From positions 1 to 64,000 of the forward strand of contig NZ_FZNP01000007.1 of assembly GCF_900188105.1 (NCBI RefSeq): a DNA stretch of 64,000 nt. Direction: 5' to 3'. The notes below the pieces were generated by a model, which was not told the DNA's origin, made no database searches, and saw nothing but the letters and a program-made list of their open reading frames with translations. The stretch's first letter is position 1. Every line of letters begins with the position of its first letter. The position numbers and the translations under genes were made by a program. The stretch comes from Actinomadura mexicana (lineage in GTDB: Bacteria; Actinomycetota; Actinomycetes; Streptosporangiales; Streptosporangiaceae). Shown here in pieces: positions 1 to 8,955 of the stretch.

Positions 1-1
1 G

Positions 2-112
2 TCCATCGAGATGCGCGACACCGACGAGGACGTCTTCCGCGCCGCGGAGGAGCTCGGCATCGACCTCTCCCGCCGCCCGAACGAGGGCGCGATGAACGTC
101 GACGAGATCTGA
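2..112 (+). CDS. C-terminal end of a gene entering from the left
   Basis: An open frame enters from the left edge and stops at TGA 110-112, giving 36 residues rich in acidic side chains and ending Met-Asn-Val-Asp-Glu-Ile. Codons end mostly in G or C, as in the real genes of the window. No family is recognisable from so short a tail. Confidence 0.5.
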   Translation, partial: SIEMRDTDEDVFRAAEELGIDLSRRPNEGAMNVDEI

Positions 113-170
113 CGGTAGCGCCGGCCCGAGCTTTCGCCCCCGCGCGGGAGGCGGTCGCTCTGGCCGGCGG

Positions 171-917
171 TCACCGGCACAGGTCGAACGACAGGTGCGC
201 GGCCAGCGCGTGCAGGAAGTCGGCTGCGTCGAACATCTCCCCGGCGGCGGCCATGCCGGTCGTCCTGGTCCGGCCGGTGAGGATTCGGCCGACCGCCTCC
301 ACCGCCAGCGGCGCGCTGACCGCGTAGATGTCCCGGCCGCTCGCCGTGGCGCGCCGTTCCCGGCCGCCGGATCGTACGACGACGTCGACCAGGAACGTCT
401 GGTCGGAGCGTCCGCGCTCGTCGGCCGCCGCCGGCGCCGGCGTGTCGGGGGCCGACAGGTCCTCGGCCGCCTCGACGGTCATGTACGAGCGCACCTCGGG
501 GACCGCCAGGTGGCTGGGGATCGTGACGACGTCGGCCATGCTGAACTCCCCGAGGACGGGCCGGACGCCCATCGGCTCGGGGAACGTCCACGTCAACGAG
601 GGGAGCGCGTCCCGGTGGTACTCCAGCTTCCCGCCGGTGAAGCGGACCCGCCGCCCGTCGCGCCGCTCGCGGGACACCGTGCCCGCGGCGCGCGTGCCCG
701 CGGTGGGGCGCCAGCTGCTCAACCCGTAGGCGACGTGCACCTCGTCGGCGGCGGTCCAGTCGCCCATCGCGGCGATGGCCAGCAGGTCGCCGAGTCCGCC
801 GAAGAAGGCCATCGCGGGGACGACCGCGACTCCCGCGTCGCGGGCGCGCTCGGCGAAGTGCGCGAGCGTGTCGGCGTTGGCCTCGATCTCGGCCGGATCG
901 TCGGCCGACGCGGGCCG
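171..917 (-). pseudogene. Saccharopine dehydrogenase-like / trans-acting enoyl reductase-type protein, C-terminal fragment
   Basis: The minus-strand frame from about 917 down to the stop at 171 encodes about 245 residues resembling the C-terminal part of saccharopine dehydrogenase-like NAD(P)-binding proteins (segments AVVPAMAFFGGLGDLLA and SAPLAVEAVGRILTG). The N-terminal Rossmann domain with its glycine-rich motif is absent. Upstream of about 910 the frame becomes antisense to an AraC-type regulator and loses all family resemblance. Neither a start codon nor an RBS is present at the breakpoint, so this is a decapitated gene. Family assignment is by pattern recognition only. Confidence 0.6.
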
Positions 918-1499
918 GACGTCCTCTACGTGGACAACGGCAGCGTGCTCACCTCGGCCGGCAAGGCCGCCGCGATTGACCTGTGCCTGCACCTGGTCCG
1001 TCTCGACCTCGGCTCGGCGGTCGCGAACGCGGTCGCGCGCCGCCTGGTCGTACCGCCGCACCGGGCCGGCGGCCAGGCCCAGTTCGTCCCCTCCCCGGTG
1101 CCCGCCCAGGAGGACCACCCGCTCGCCGAGCTGTTCCCGTGGGCGCTCGAACGGCTGGACCAGCCGCTCACCGTGGAGGACCTGGCCCGCCGGGCCGCCA
1201 TGAGCTCGCGCAATCTGGGCCGCCGGTTCAGGGCGGTGACCGGCACCACGCCGCTGCAGTGGCTGCTGACCCAGCGGATCCGCCGCGCCCAGGAGCTGCT
1301 GGAGACCACCGACGACGGCGTCGAGCCGATCGCGGCGGCCACCGGCATGGGCACCGGCACGACGCTGCGCCGCCACTTCAACCGCACGGTCGGCGTCCCG
1401 CCCGACACCTACCGCCGCACCTTCCGCCGCTCCCGCGCCGGGGGCGCCGAGGACAGGAGCACGACCAGCGAACGGCGGGCCGCGAAATCCCAGACGTAG
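915..1499 (+). pseudogene. GlxA-family (DJ-1/PfpI + AraC) regulator, C-terminal fragment
   Basis: Frame 915-1499 encodes the end of the DJ-1/PfpI-like domain (PDVLYVDNGSVLTSAGKAA, then DLCLHLVR and RRLVVPPHR) followed by the AraC DNA-binding domain with two helix-turn-helix motifs (TVEDLARRAAMSSRNLGRRF and a second beginning IAAATGMGTGTTLRRHF). A complete member is about 320 residues; the first 130 or so are missing. The sequence begins abruptly where the opposing dehydrogenase fragment ends, so the two halves were joined by a deletion or rearrangement. The 3' end is intact. Confidence 0.7.
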
Positions 1500-1608
1500 C
1501 GGCCCCCCTTCCTGGACGCCTCCGGCGGACCGTCGTGCTCCTGGCGCGGCCGATCCGCCTGCCCGTTTCCAACGCGGTCCCGCGTCATGGCCGCGATCTC
1601 AATCCGCC

Positions 1609-1639
1609 CCGGCACGTGCCGGAGGCACGGCACGTGCCG
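1609..1639. promoter_or_regulatory. Tandem GGCACGTGCC palindromes upstream of the FAD monooxygenase
   Basis: Two perfect copies of GGCACGTGCC lie at 1611-1620 and 1629-1638. The first extends to a 14-bp perfect palindrome (1609-1622) and the second to 12 bp (1628-1639). Centres are 18 bp apart and the second ends 19 bp before the ATG at 1659. This is a plausible double operator for a dimeric regulator, but no complete regulator gene is adjacent. Confidence 0.55.
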
Positions 1640-1658
1640 TTCAACCGAGGGAGAGTGC

Positions 1659-3197
1659 ATGGACACCGATGTGATCATTGTGGGCGCCGGTCCGACCGGC
1701 TTGATGCTGGCCTGCGAGCTGCGGTTGGCCGGTGTGCGGCCGCTGGTCCTGGAACGCTGGTCGCAACGCCGCGAGACCCCGAAGGCCGGCGGCCTCGGCG
1801 GGCAGATCCTGGAGCTGCTGCGTTACCGGGGGCTGCTTGAACGATTCGAAGCCGCCTGCACCGACCCCGTTCCGGCTCCCCGGTTCCCGTTCGGCGGGGT
1901 GCACGTGGACTTCACCCGCCTGCAGGACCCCCCGATGCACGCCCTGCCGCTGCCGCAGCAGCTGCTGGAACGGCTGCTCGACGAACGCGCCGGCGAACTC
2001 GGCTCCGAGGTCCGGCGCGGGCACCAGGTGGTCGGGGTGAGCCAGAACGACGCCGCGGTGACCGCGGAGGTGCGCGGCCCGGACGGGACCTACCAGGTGA
2101 GCGCCCGCTACCTGGTGGGGTGCGACGGTGCGCGCAGCCGCGTCCGCGACCGGGCCGGGATCGGCTTCCCCGGCACGACCTACCCGGAGGTCAACCGGTT
2201 GGCCCAGGTCACCTTGCCCGACACGGTGACCGTGCTCGGCGACGGCGACCTCGACGTCCCCGGCTTCGGTACGATCCGCGCGGGGTTCACCCAGACCGAC
2301 CGCGGTATGTTCGGTCTCGGCTCCTCCCCGGATTCCAGGGTCGTGTCCCTCTACACCGCCGAGGACGAGGACACCGAGTACGACGACGACGCGCCGATGA
2401 CCGTGGCCGAAGTCCAGGGCAGCATCCGCCGGGTGCTCGGCGCGGACGTGCCGGTGGGAGAGGCGCACCGGCTGTCGCGGTTCACCTTCAAGGCACGGCA
2501 GGCCGAGCACTACCGCCACGGGCGGGTCCTGCTGGCCGGGGACGCGGCGCACCTGTTCCCCGCCACCGGGGTGGCGATCAACGCCGGCATGCTGGACTCG
2601 GTCAACCTGGCCTGGAAACTGGCCGCCGCCGTCCACGGCTGGGCCCCGTCCGGCCTGCTGGACACCTACCACAGTGAACGCCATCTCGCCGGCGCCCGCA
2701 CCATGCTGCACACCCGTGCCCAGGTGGCGCTGCGGCGGGGGCACGATCCCGCCGCCGAAGCCCTCCGGGAGGTCTTCCAGGAACTGCTCGCCGACGAGCA
2801 GCCGCTGCGCCGCATGGGGGCGCTTCTCTCCGGCGCCGACATCCGCTACCCGATGCCCGGTGGCGCCCACCCCTTGGCCGGCACCTTCGCACCCGACCTC
2901 ACCCTGCACACCGACCAGGGCGTCACCAGCGTCGCCGACCTCATGCACTCCGCGCGGCCCGTCCTGCTCGACCTCGCCGACCGGCCAGACCTGCGCGAGG
3001 CGGCCCGGGACCGGCAGCACCGCGTCGACGTCCGCACCGCCAAGACCGATGAGCGGCCGGCCGACGCCCTACTGATCCGCCCGGACGCCTGCATCGCCTG
3101 GGCCGCGACCGTCGACGAACCCACCGGCACCGCCGCGCCCGCGCTGCGGCGGGCACTCTCCGACTGGTTCGGCGCACCTGACGCCGGCGGTGTCTGA
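1659..3197 (+). CDS. FAD-dependent aromatic-type monooxygenase (class A flavoprotein)
   Basis: A 512-residue class A flavoprotein monooxygenase, predicted to hydroxylate an aromatic or polyketide substrate using NAD(P)H and O2. The FAD ADP-binding motif GAGPTG is at residues 9-14, the second FAD motif (GCDGARS) near 170, and the GDAAHLFPATG motif near residue 294. A C-terminal thioredoxin-like extension as in PheA/TfdB/RdmE-type enzymes follows. ATG 1659 is chosen because GAGGGAGAG lies just upstream; a 24-residue in-frame extension to 1587 would cover the operator-like palindromes. Its 3' end overlaps the opposing monooxygenase fragment. The substrate cannot be inferred. Confidence 0.85.
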   Translation: MDTDVIIVGAGPTGLMLACELRLAGVRPLVLERWSQRRETPKAGGLGGQILELLRYRGLLERFEAACTDPVPAPRFPFGGVHVDFTRLQDPPMHALPLPQQLLERLLDERAGELGSEVRRGHQVVGVSQNDAAVTAEVRGPDGTYQVSARYLVGCDGARSRVRDRAGIGFPGTTYPEVNRLAQVTLPDTVTVLGDGDLDVPGFGTIRAGFTQTDRGMFGLGSSPDSRVVSLYTAEDEDTEYDDDAPMTVAEVQGSIRRVLGADVPVGEAHRLSRFTFKARQAEHYRHGRVLLAGDAAHLFPATGVAINAGMLDSVNLAWKLAAAVHGWAPSGLLDTYHSERHLAGARTMLHTRAQVALRRGHDPAAEALREVFQELLADEQPLRRMGALLSGADIRYPMPGGAHPLAGTFAPDLTLHTDQGVTSVADLMHSARPVLLDLADRPDLREAARDRQHRVDVRTAKTDERPADALLIRPDACIAWAATVDEPTGTAAPALRRALSDWFGAPDAGGV

Positions 3198-4211
3198 GGG
3201 CGAGAGCCCCGCCCGCCCGGTGTGCTGCCAGCCGGCGGTCACGTCGTGGGTGCACAACCAGGAGGTGCCGCGTTCGTAGAAGAGCTTCACCGCCGCGGGC
3301 ATGACGAGGTTGCGGGCCCGGCGGGTGAGGGGGCCCGCGGTCTTGGCGTCGCGGTTGGCGCTGGCCGACTTCACCATCTTGGCGATACGTGCCCGCCGCT
3401 TCTGCTCGTAGAGGGCCAGGGCGGCGGGGACGTCGGTCTCCTGGAGTGCCCGGGCCAGGACGATGGCGTCCTCGATCGCCATGGACGCGCCCTGCCCGGC
3501 GCCGACCGGGTGGCCGGAATCACCGACGAGCACGGTCCGGTCGGTGCGCCAGACCGGGACCTCGGGCAGCACGTGCGTCAGGGTGGGCCGGTGCCATTCC
3601 GTGGCCGCCGCGAGCACGGCGGCGGGCATGCGTTCACGCTGGTAGAGCCGTTTGATCAGGTCCAGGTCGATCGAGGCCGGATCGGGCGGCCGGGGAGAGG
3701 CGACCTGTGCCGCCCACCAGACCGCGCCGTCCGGCGCGGCGAGGTGGATGAAGGCGCCGTTGCGGCCGAAGACCATGTTGAACACGCCGGGCTCCACGTC
3801 GACCCCGCGGGCGACGCCGGACGCCGAGTAGAGCCCCGCGTAACGGGGCTCTGGAGCCCCGGGGTCGTGGACCCGCCGGGTCGCCGACCAGATCCCGTCC
3901 GCTCCCACCAGCGGGTCCGCCTCGGCGGTGAGGCCGCCGTCGAGCTCCGCCCGGACCGTCGAACCCTCGGTGGCCGCGCCCACCAGGCGCTGCCCGGTCA
4001 CGAGCCGGGCCCCGGCCCGGACGGCCTCGGCGCGCAGCGCCTCCACCAGCCGGCCGCGCATCAGCGTGACGCTCATGAGGGAGTCGTCGGCCAGCCGTCC
4101 GCGCGGCGTGTCGCCCAGCAGCCTGCCCGTTTCGGCCCACAGCCGCTGGCGGGGCACGCTGAACATGCGGCGCGGGGTGCGATGCCTCCCGCCGGACCAC
4201 CGTCCGAGCAC
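3069..4211 (-). pseudogene. FAD-dependent monooxygenase lacking its N-terminal FAD-binding domain
   Basis: The minus frame encodes the middle and C-terminal parts of a second flavoprotein monooxygenase: LVGADGIWSATRR (second FAD contact) and VLVGDSGHPVGAGQGASMAI (GD motif) are clear. The N-terminal GxGxxG Rossmann segment, about the first 70-80 residues, is missing; upstream of about 4190 the frame is unrelated sequence. The C-terminus probably ended naturally near 3230 but now runs on to 3069, overlapping the convergent monooxygenase by about 130 bp. Without the dinucleotide fold it cannot bind FAD normally and is called a pseudogene. Confidence 0.65.
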
Positions 4212-4426
4212 CTCAGCAAGACGTTTCAGGCCCTCTGCTCGGCCGCGTGCTCGGCGAGACCGCCGCGATCGCCACCGAGGAGGACGTCCTCAACGCCGCG
4301 GCGGCCCAGGACGTCGCCGTGGGACGGCTGGGAGACCGCTGGCACACCCCTGGAGATCACCCGCAGGGCATCATCGTCGGCTTCGAACGCCGAACGAGCT
4401 CGTCTACCCAACCGCGCTGGACGCCC

Positions 4427-5323
4427 TCACGGGCGTCCTCGAAGCGTGTTCGGCGTAACTCCATCGCCGGGGGAGAGGCCGAAGCGCCGGGCAAAGGCGG
4501 ACATCTGCTCGCGCTGCTGCTCCAGGTCGGGCGCGGTGGCGCTGACGACGATGCGGGTCACACCGTGCCGGGCGAACTCCTCGACCCGTTCCTCGGACAT
4601 GTCCATCGAGCCCCAGCGGGTGTACTCCAGGGCCGCCGGATCACGATCTGCTTCGCTAGCGGCCGACCGGGCGAGTTCCAACTGGGCGGCTCGCTGGTCC
4701 GGGGTGAGTGAGCCCCCGGGAAAGAAGCCGTCGCCGTGGCGTCCGGCGCGGCGGGCGGCCGCCGGGCTGGAGCCGCCGACATGGATCGGGAGGCCGGTAC
4801 CGCCGAACGGCTTGGGGAAGCTGCACAGGTTCTCGAAGGAGAAGAACTCTCCGTCGAAGCTGACGCCTTCGTCGTCCCCGGCCCACAGCAGCCGCAGCAC
4901 CTGGATGGCCTCATCGGCGCGGCGGCCGCGGGTGCGGAAGTCGACCCCGACCGCCTGGGCCTCGCCGGGCAGCGTGCCGAGCCCCACGGTCAGCAGCCGC
5001 ATCCGTCCTTTGGACAGCTGGTCGATGGTCGCCAGGCGCTTGGCGAGCGTCACCGGGTGGTGATACGGCAGCAGCAGGACGCCGGTACCGAGGAGGATCC
5101 GCTCGGTTGCGGCGGCGACGAAGTTCAGGCAGTCCAGCGGGTCGCCGAACGGCAGCGACGGAGGCAGGGCCATCGCGCCCACCTGCGCGCCGGGGTAGAG
5201 GGCGATGTGCTCGGGCACGTAGAGCGCCTCGAAACCGCACTCCTCGGCGTGCCGGGCGTAGGCGGTGATCCGGTCGGGATCCACGCCGAAGAAGGGCGTG
5301 CTGTAGCTGATCGCGAATTTCAC
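4427..5323 (-). CDS. LLM class F420-dependent oxidoreductase
   Basis: A TIM-barrel luciferase-like protein of 298 residues beginning MKFAISYSTPFFGVDPDRI, with the family segments YVPEHIALYPG, TERILLGTGVLLLPYHHPV and LTVGLGTLPGEAQAVG. The order matches F420-dependent oxidoreductases of actinomycetes, which transfer hydride between F420H2 and a substrate. A GTG start at 5321-5323 is preferred because GGGGAC lies about six bases upstream; ATG 5341 would add six residues. The gene stands alone, divergent from decayed sequence; the substrate is unknown. Confidence 0.85.
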   Translation of the reverse strand: MKFAISYSTPFFGVDPDRITAYARHAEECGFEALYVPEHIALYPGAQVGAMALPPSLPFGDPLDCLNFVAAATERILLGTGVLLLPYHHPVTLAKRLATIDQLSKGRMRLLTVGLGTLPGEAQAVGVDFRTRGRRADEAIQVLRLLWAGDDEGVSFDGEFFSFENLCSFPKPFGGTGLPIHVGGSSPAAARRAGRHGDGFFPGGSLTPDQRAAQLELARSAASEADRDPAALEYTRWGSMDMSEERVEEFARHGVTRIVVSATAPDLEQQREQMSAFARRFGLSPGDGVTPNTLRGRP

Positions 5324-5602
5324 GTCGTCCCCGTGTTCCACAGCGACCAGGGCGAGGTCCCTGATCTCGGTGTGGGACGGTATCCGTTGACGCCAATGTC
5401 AAGGTCAACCCCGAGAAGGACGGCACCTACTGCGTGAGCGGGAGGCGCCGGGAGGTGTGGTCCTGCCACGGCATCCGCGAGGTCTCCTCGGGGTAGGCGC
5501 CGGTCGTCGGGGTCAGGTCGAAAAGTCGTGAGACGACGGCCCCCGCAACTGCTCCGGTCCGCGCTCGTCCACGTCGGCGCGCCAGTCGAGCCGCAGGATC
5601 AA

Positions 5603-6838
5603 TCAGGGCCTGCGGTCGTGGAAGGTGCGGCGCAGGTCGCTCACCCAGGCGTCGGGGATCTCCCAGGGGATGAAGTGGCCGCCGTGGTCGTGGGCGTTGA
5701 CGTTGACGTGGTTGAACCAGTCGGCCTGCGGGCCGGTCTTGAAGGCCCGGACGCGCTCGTCGGCGGTGTGGATGCCGGGCGGGTTCTCATACGTGACGAA
5801 GGTGAGGCCGACCGGGGCCTGCACCACCGGGGTGCGGTCGTGGGCGGGGGCCCAGGGGTAGCGGTTGGCGTTGGCGTAGTAACGCATCGACGTGGCGATG
5901 GAGTTGTTCACCCAGTAGATCGTGGCGTGGGTGAGCAGGTCGTCCTTGGTGAAGACGGACTCGACGTCGCCGCCGTTGTCGCTCCAGGCGTTCCAGCGCT
6001 CCAGCAGCCAGGCGAGAAGTCCGGCGGGTGAGTCGCTCAGCCCGTGGGCCAAGGTGGCGCCGTCGAGCATGTGCACGGTGAGGTGGGACGCCGAGCGGTG
6101 GTCCAGTTCGATGATGCGGGCGCGGACGTCGGCGGGCTGGTCGTCGGTGAGGGGCCGGTTCCGGGCGAAGTCCCAGGCGCGGGGGCCGGTGAAGAAGTCG
6201 AGCGGCAGCCCGGAGCCGATGTGGATGCCGTACAGCTCTTCGGCGTACTTGTGGCCGAGCTGGCTGGAGACGATCCCGCCGATGTCGCAGCCCCCGGCGG
6301 CGTACTTCTCGTATCCCAGGGTCTCGGTCATCAGGGTGTGCCAGAGATCGGAGACCTTCCAGAAGTTGACGTCCGGAAAGCCGGTGAGCGGGCCGGGGAA
6401 ACCGAAGCCCGGCAGGGACGGCACGATGACGTCGAACGCGTCGGCGGGGTCGGCGCCGAATGCGGCCGGGTCGGCGAGCGGGTCGATCACCTTCGACCAG
6501 TGCCAGAACGTCCACGGCCAGCCGTGGGTGAGGATCAACGGGATCGGGCGCGGGCCGCGGCCGGGCTTGCGCATGAAGTGCACCGGGACACCGGCGACGC
6601 TCGCCTGGTAATGCTCGTACGCGTTGATGGCGGCCTCGGCCTTGCGCCAGTCGTAGCCGTCCCGCCAGTAGGCGACCAGCTCACGCAGATAGCTGTCCGG
6701 GACGCCGTAGGACCAGTCCTCATTCCCCTCGTCCAGCGGCGGGCGGGTCAATGTGAGACGGGCGCGCAGGTCATCGAGGACCTCGTCGGACACATGGATC
6801 GGGGTGGGCTCCAGAGGGAAGGCGTGTGGAGTGGCCAT
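5603..6838 (-). CDS. Epoxide hydrolase family (EHN) alpha/beta hydrolase
   Basis: A 411-residue alpha/beta hydrolase with the N-terminal EHN domain (residues about 8-115, including DEVLDDLRARL) of juvenile-hormone/soluble epoxide hydrolase relatives. HGWPWTFWHW supplies the oxyanion-hole region. The nucleophile elbow reads AGGCDIGG, with Asp as nucleophile, and DHGGHFIPWE near the C-terminus provides the catalytic His. It should open an epoxide to a diol through a covalent ester. A second paralogue lies at 31.7-32.9 kb, where the elbow reads GGDWG. Length is normal. Confidence 0.85.
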   Translation of the reverse strand: MATPHAFPLEPTPIHVSDEVLDDLRARLTLTRPPLDEGNEDWSYGVPDSYLRELVAYWRDGYDWRKAEAAINAYEHYQASVAGVPVHFMRKPGRGPRPIPLILTHGWPWTFWHWSKVIDPLADPAAFGADPADAFDVIVPSLPGFGFPGPLTGFPDVNFWKVSDLWHTLMTETLGYEKYAAGGCDIGGIVSSQLGHKYAEELYGIHIGSGLPLDFFTGPRAWDFARNRPLTDDQPADVRARIIELDHRSASHLTVHMLDGATLAHGLSDSPAGLLAWLLERWNAWSDNGGDVESVFTKDDLLTHATIYWVNNSIATSMRYYANANRYPWAPAHDRTPVVQAPVGLTFVTYENPPGIHTADERVRAFKTGPQADWFNHVNVNAHDHGGHFIPWEIPDAWVSDLRRTFHDRRP

Positions 6839-6899
6839 GGCGGGGTCCTCACTGGGTGTCGTCGGCCTGTCAGGTGGTCAAGCGGCGAGCCGGGCGATT

Positions 6900-7085
6900 T
6901 CAAGGAGTGCGGGCGGCGACGCGGCGAGCGTCTGCCGGTGGTGCGGGTCTAGCTGGCCGGCCAGGGGCGGTGCGGCGATCGATGCGCTCCTCTCGCCGCG
7001 ACTCGGCCACCTTGGCGCCGGCGCGGACATCTGACGAAAGAACGTTCCAATCCTCCCCGAAGCGGCGTTGCAGGTGGTCGCTCAT
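6900..7085 (-). CDS. Small hypothetical ORF coupled to the XRE regulator
   Basis: A 61-codon frame whose ATG (7083-7085) overlaps the TGA of the upstream XRE regulator (7082-7084), an arrangement typical of translational coupling. The product is Arg/Pro-rich in its second half and matches nothing I recognise. Because the regulator itself is C-terminally altered, this may be chance readthrough sequence beyond a breakpoint. Confidence 0.3.
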   Translation of the reverse strand: MSDHLQRRFGEDWNVLSSDVRAGAKVAESRREERIDRRTAPGRPARPAPPADARRVAARTP

Positions 7086-7711
7086 GAAGCGTCGCCTGGC
7101 CTGGTGGCCGGCCTCGTGGTGGTGTCCGGTCGTTCGTCGGGCCGTTCCGCGTGGGAGCCGCTGCGGGCGGGTGTCGTGCCGGCGGCGCGGTCCCAGTCAC
7201 CCCAGAACCGGTGGGAGCGGGGGTCGAGGAAGATGAACCGGGCGTGGTTCGGGACGGCGCCGCGGGCGGCGTCGATCATGGGGGCGTAGAGGGCGCGGCC
7301 GAGGGCGTTGGCGGCCAGGACGTCGCCGCGGCCGTTCTTGACGATGGCGGGGGCGTCGGTCATGGAGTCCAGCATCCGCTGGACGGTGGGCCGCACCCGC
7401 GGGGCGGGGCGGCGCCTGCGGCGGGGGCCGGGCCCGGCGGTACGGGCGAGGTCTTCCAGGTGGGTGCGTTCTTCGTCGTCGAGCCGCAGGGCGCGGCCCA
7501 GCGCGTCAAGGACGTGGTCGGAGGCGCCGGACAGGTCGCCGCGTTCCAGGCGGGAGTAGTACTCGACGCTGACGCCGGCGAGCTGGGCGACCTCGGCGCG
7601 GCGCAGGCCGGGGACCCGGCGTGTGCCGTAGGCGGGCAGGCCGGCCTGCTGCGGGGTGATCTTGGCGCGGCGCGAGGTCAGGAACTCGCGGACTTGGCTG
7701 CGGTGGTCCAC
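7082..7711 (-). CDS. XRE-family HTH regulator with truncated MmyB ligand-binding domain
   Basis: GTG 7709-7711, preceded by GGAAGG, gives 209 residues. An XRE helix-turn-helix spans residues 1-75 (RVPGLRRAEVAQLAGVSVEY, then YSRLERGDLSG), followed by the start of the MmyB-like ligand-binding domain (APAIVKNGRGDVLAANALGR, ARFIFLDPRSHRFWGDWDRA). Normal members continue for another 80-100 residues after the WGDWDRAA region. Here the sequence turns into low-complexity Thr/Arg/Pro residues and stops, so the ligand domain is truncated at about 7195. It is divergent from the alcohol dehydrogenase at 7875 and was probably its regulator. Confidence 0.75.
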   Translation of the reverse strand: MDHRSQVREFLTSRRAKITPQQAGLPAYGTRRVPGLRRAEVAQLAGVSVEYYSRLERGDLSGASDHVLDALGRALRLDDEERTHLEDLARTAGPGPRRRRRPAPRVRPTVQRMLDSMTDAPAIVKNGRGDVLAANALGRALYAPMIDAARGAVPNHARFIFLDPRSHRFWGDWDRAAGTTPARSGSHAERPDERPDTTTRPATRPGDAS

Positions 7712-7874
7712 GCCTTCCAGGCTAGGCGGCGCCCGGCCGGTGAGGGGTGTCCTGTCGGTACACCTGTCAGCAGTGCCTTCCTGCCTGGCAGACCATCGTC
7801 TTTCCTGGGTAGTGGCCGCTTGAGGGCGGTGAACCACGGAACATGAGCACACCTATCCGAGGAAGTGGAAGTCG

Positions 7875-8894
7875 ATGCGCGGTGTCGTGATGCATGCCCC
7901 CGGTGACGTTCGGGTCGAGGACCGCGAGGACCCGCGGATCGTCGAGCCGACCGACGCGGTCATCCGGGTTGCGGCTGCGTGCGTGTGCGGTTCGGACCTG
8001 TGGCCCTACCGCGGCGTGGAGGAGGTCGCCGGCCGGCCGATGGGCCACGAGTACGTCGGTGTGGTCGAGCAGGTCGGCGACCAGGTGAGGGACGTCAAGG
8101 TCGGCGAGTTCGTCGTCGGGTCGTTCTTCGCCTCCGACAACACCTGTGAGATATGCCGGGCCGGGTACCAGTCGCGCTGCGTGCACGCCGAGCCGGTGGG
8201 GGCGCTGGGGACGCAGGCGCAGTTCGCGCGGATTCCGCTGGCCGACGGCACGCTGGTCGCCACCCCCGGCATGCCCGATGCGGACCTGGTCCCGGGTCTG
8301 CTGGCGGCTTCGGACGTGCTGGGCACCGGCTGGTTCGGCGCGGTGGCCGCCGAGTCCGGGCCGGGCAAGACCGTCGCGGTCGTCGGCGACGGCGCGGTCG
8401 GCCTGCTGGGGGTGCTGGCCGCCCGGCGGCTCGGCGCCGAACGGGTCGTCATCTTCAGCCGGCACGCCGACCGGCAGCGGCTCGCGCGCGAGTTCGGCGC
8501 CACCGACGTCATCGCCGAACGCGGCGACCAGGGCGTCGCCGCGCTCAAGGAGCTGACCGGCGGGCTCGGCGCGCACTCGGTGATCGAGGCGGTCGGCACG
8601 CAGGAATCGATGATGCAGGCGATCCGCTCCACCCGTCCCGGCGGGCACGTCGGGTACGTCGGCGTCGCCCACGGCGTCGAACTGCCCGGTAAGGAGCTGT
8701 TCTTCTCCGGCGTCCACCTGCACGGCGGCCCGGCCCCGGTGCGACGGTTCCTGCCCGAGCTGGTCGAACTGATCTGGAACCGGGAGATCGACCCCGGCAA
8801 GGTCTTCGACCTCACCCTGCCCCTGGAAGAGGCCGCCGAGGGCTACAAGGCCATGGACGAGCGCCGCGCCATCAAGACCCTGCTGCGTCCCTGA
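7875..8894 (+). CDS. Zinc-dependent alcohol dehydrogenase (MDR family)
   Basis: A 339-residue medium-chain dehydrogenase/reductase. The catalytic zinc ligands are visible as Cys38 (VCGSD) and His58-Glu59 (GHE). The structural zinc loop keeps three cysteines (CEIC then C eight residues on) but seems to lack the first of the usual four. The NAD(P) motif is VVGDGAVGLLG in the middle of the protein. It should oxidise an alcohol or reduce an aldehyde. GAGGAAGTGGAAG lies just upstream of the ATG. Divergent from an XRE regulator and followed 61 bp later by a DUF2255 gene, probably in one transcript. Confidence 0.9.
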   Translation: MRGVVMHAPGDVRVEDREDPRIVEPTDAVIRVAAACVCGSDLWPYRGVEEVAGRPMGHEYVGVVEQVGDQVRDVKVGEFVVGSFFASDNTCEICRAGYQSRCVHAEPVGALGTQAQFARIPLADGTLVATPGMPDADLVPGLLAASDVLGTGWFGAVAAESGPGKTVAVVGDGAVGLLGVLAARRLGAERVVIFSRHADRQRLAREFGATDVIAERGDQGVAALKELTGGLGAHSVIEAVGTQESMMQAIRSTRPGGHVGYVGVAHGVELPGKELFFSGVHLHGGPAPVRRFLPELVELIWNREIDPGKVFDLTLPLEEAAEGYKAMDERRAIKTLLRP

Positions 8895-8955
8895 ATACCG
8901 CCAATTCACGACCAACCCGCACACATTCGATCCGTCCGTGGGGAGGCACCGCACC

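Noticed and set aside
1659..3197. Calling the first FAD monooxygenase a second rox gene
   Set aside because: It shares only the general flavoprotein motifs with Rox, differs in the GDAAH neighbourhood and C-terminus, and has no RAE upstream.
4212..4426. A possible plus-strand gene end (NELVYPTALDALTGVLEACS)
   Set aside because: The coding-like residues are split over frames, overlap the minus-strand oxidoreductase end and have no start.
3222..5063. A 613-codon plus-strand frame
   Set aside because: It is antisense to a flavoprotein monooxygenase and an F420 oxidoreductase and shows no domain of its own.
5389..5496. A 35-residue Cys-containing plus-strand scrap (NVKVNPEKDGTYCVSG)
   Set aside because: It has no start codon or RBS and no recognisable family; probably a leftover tail or chance.
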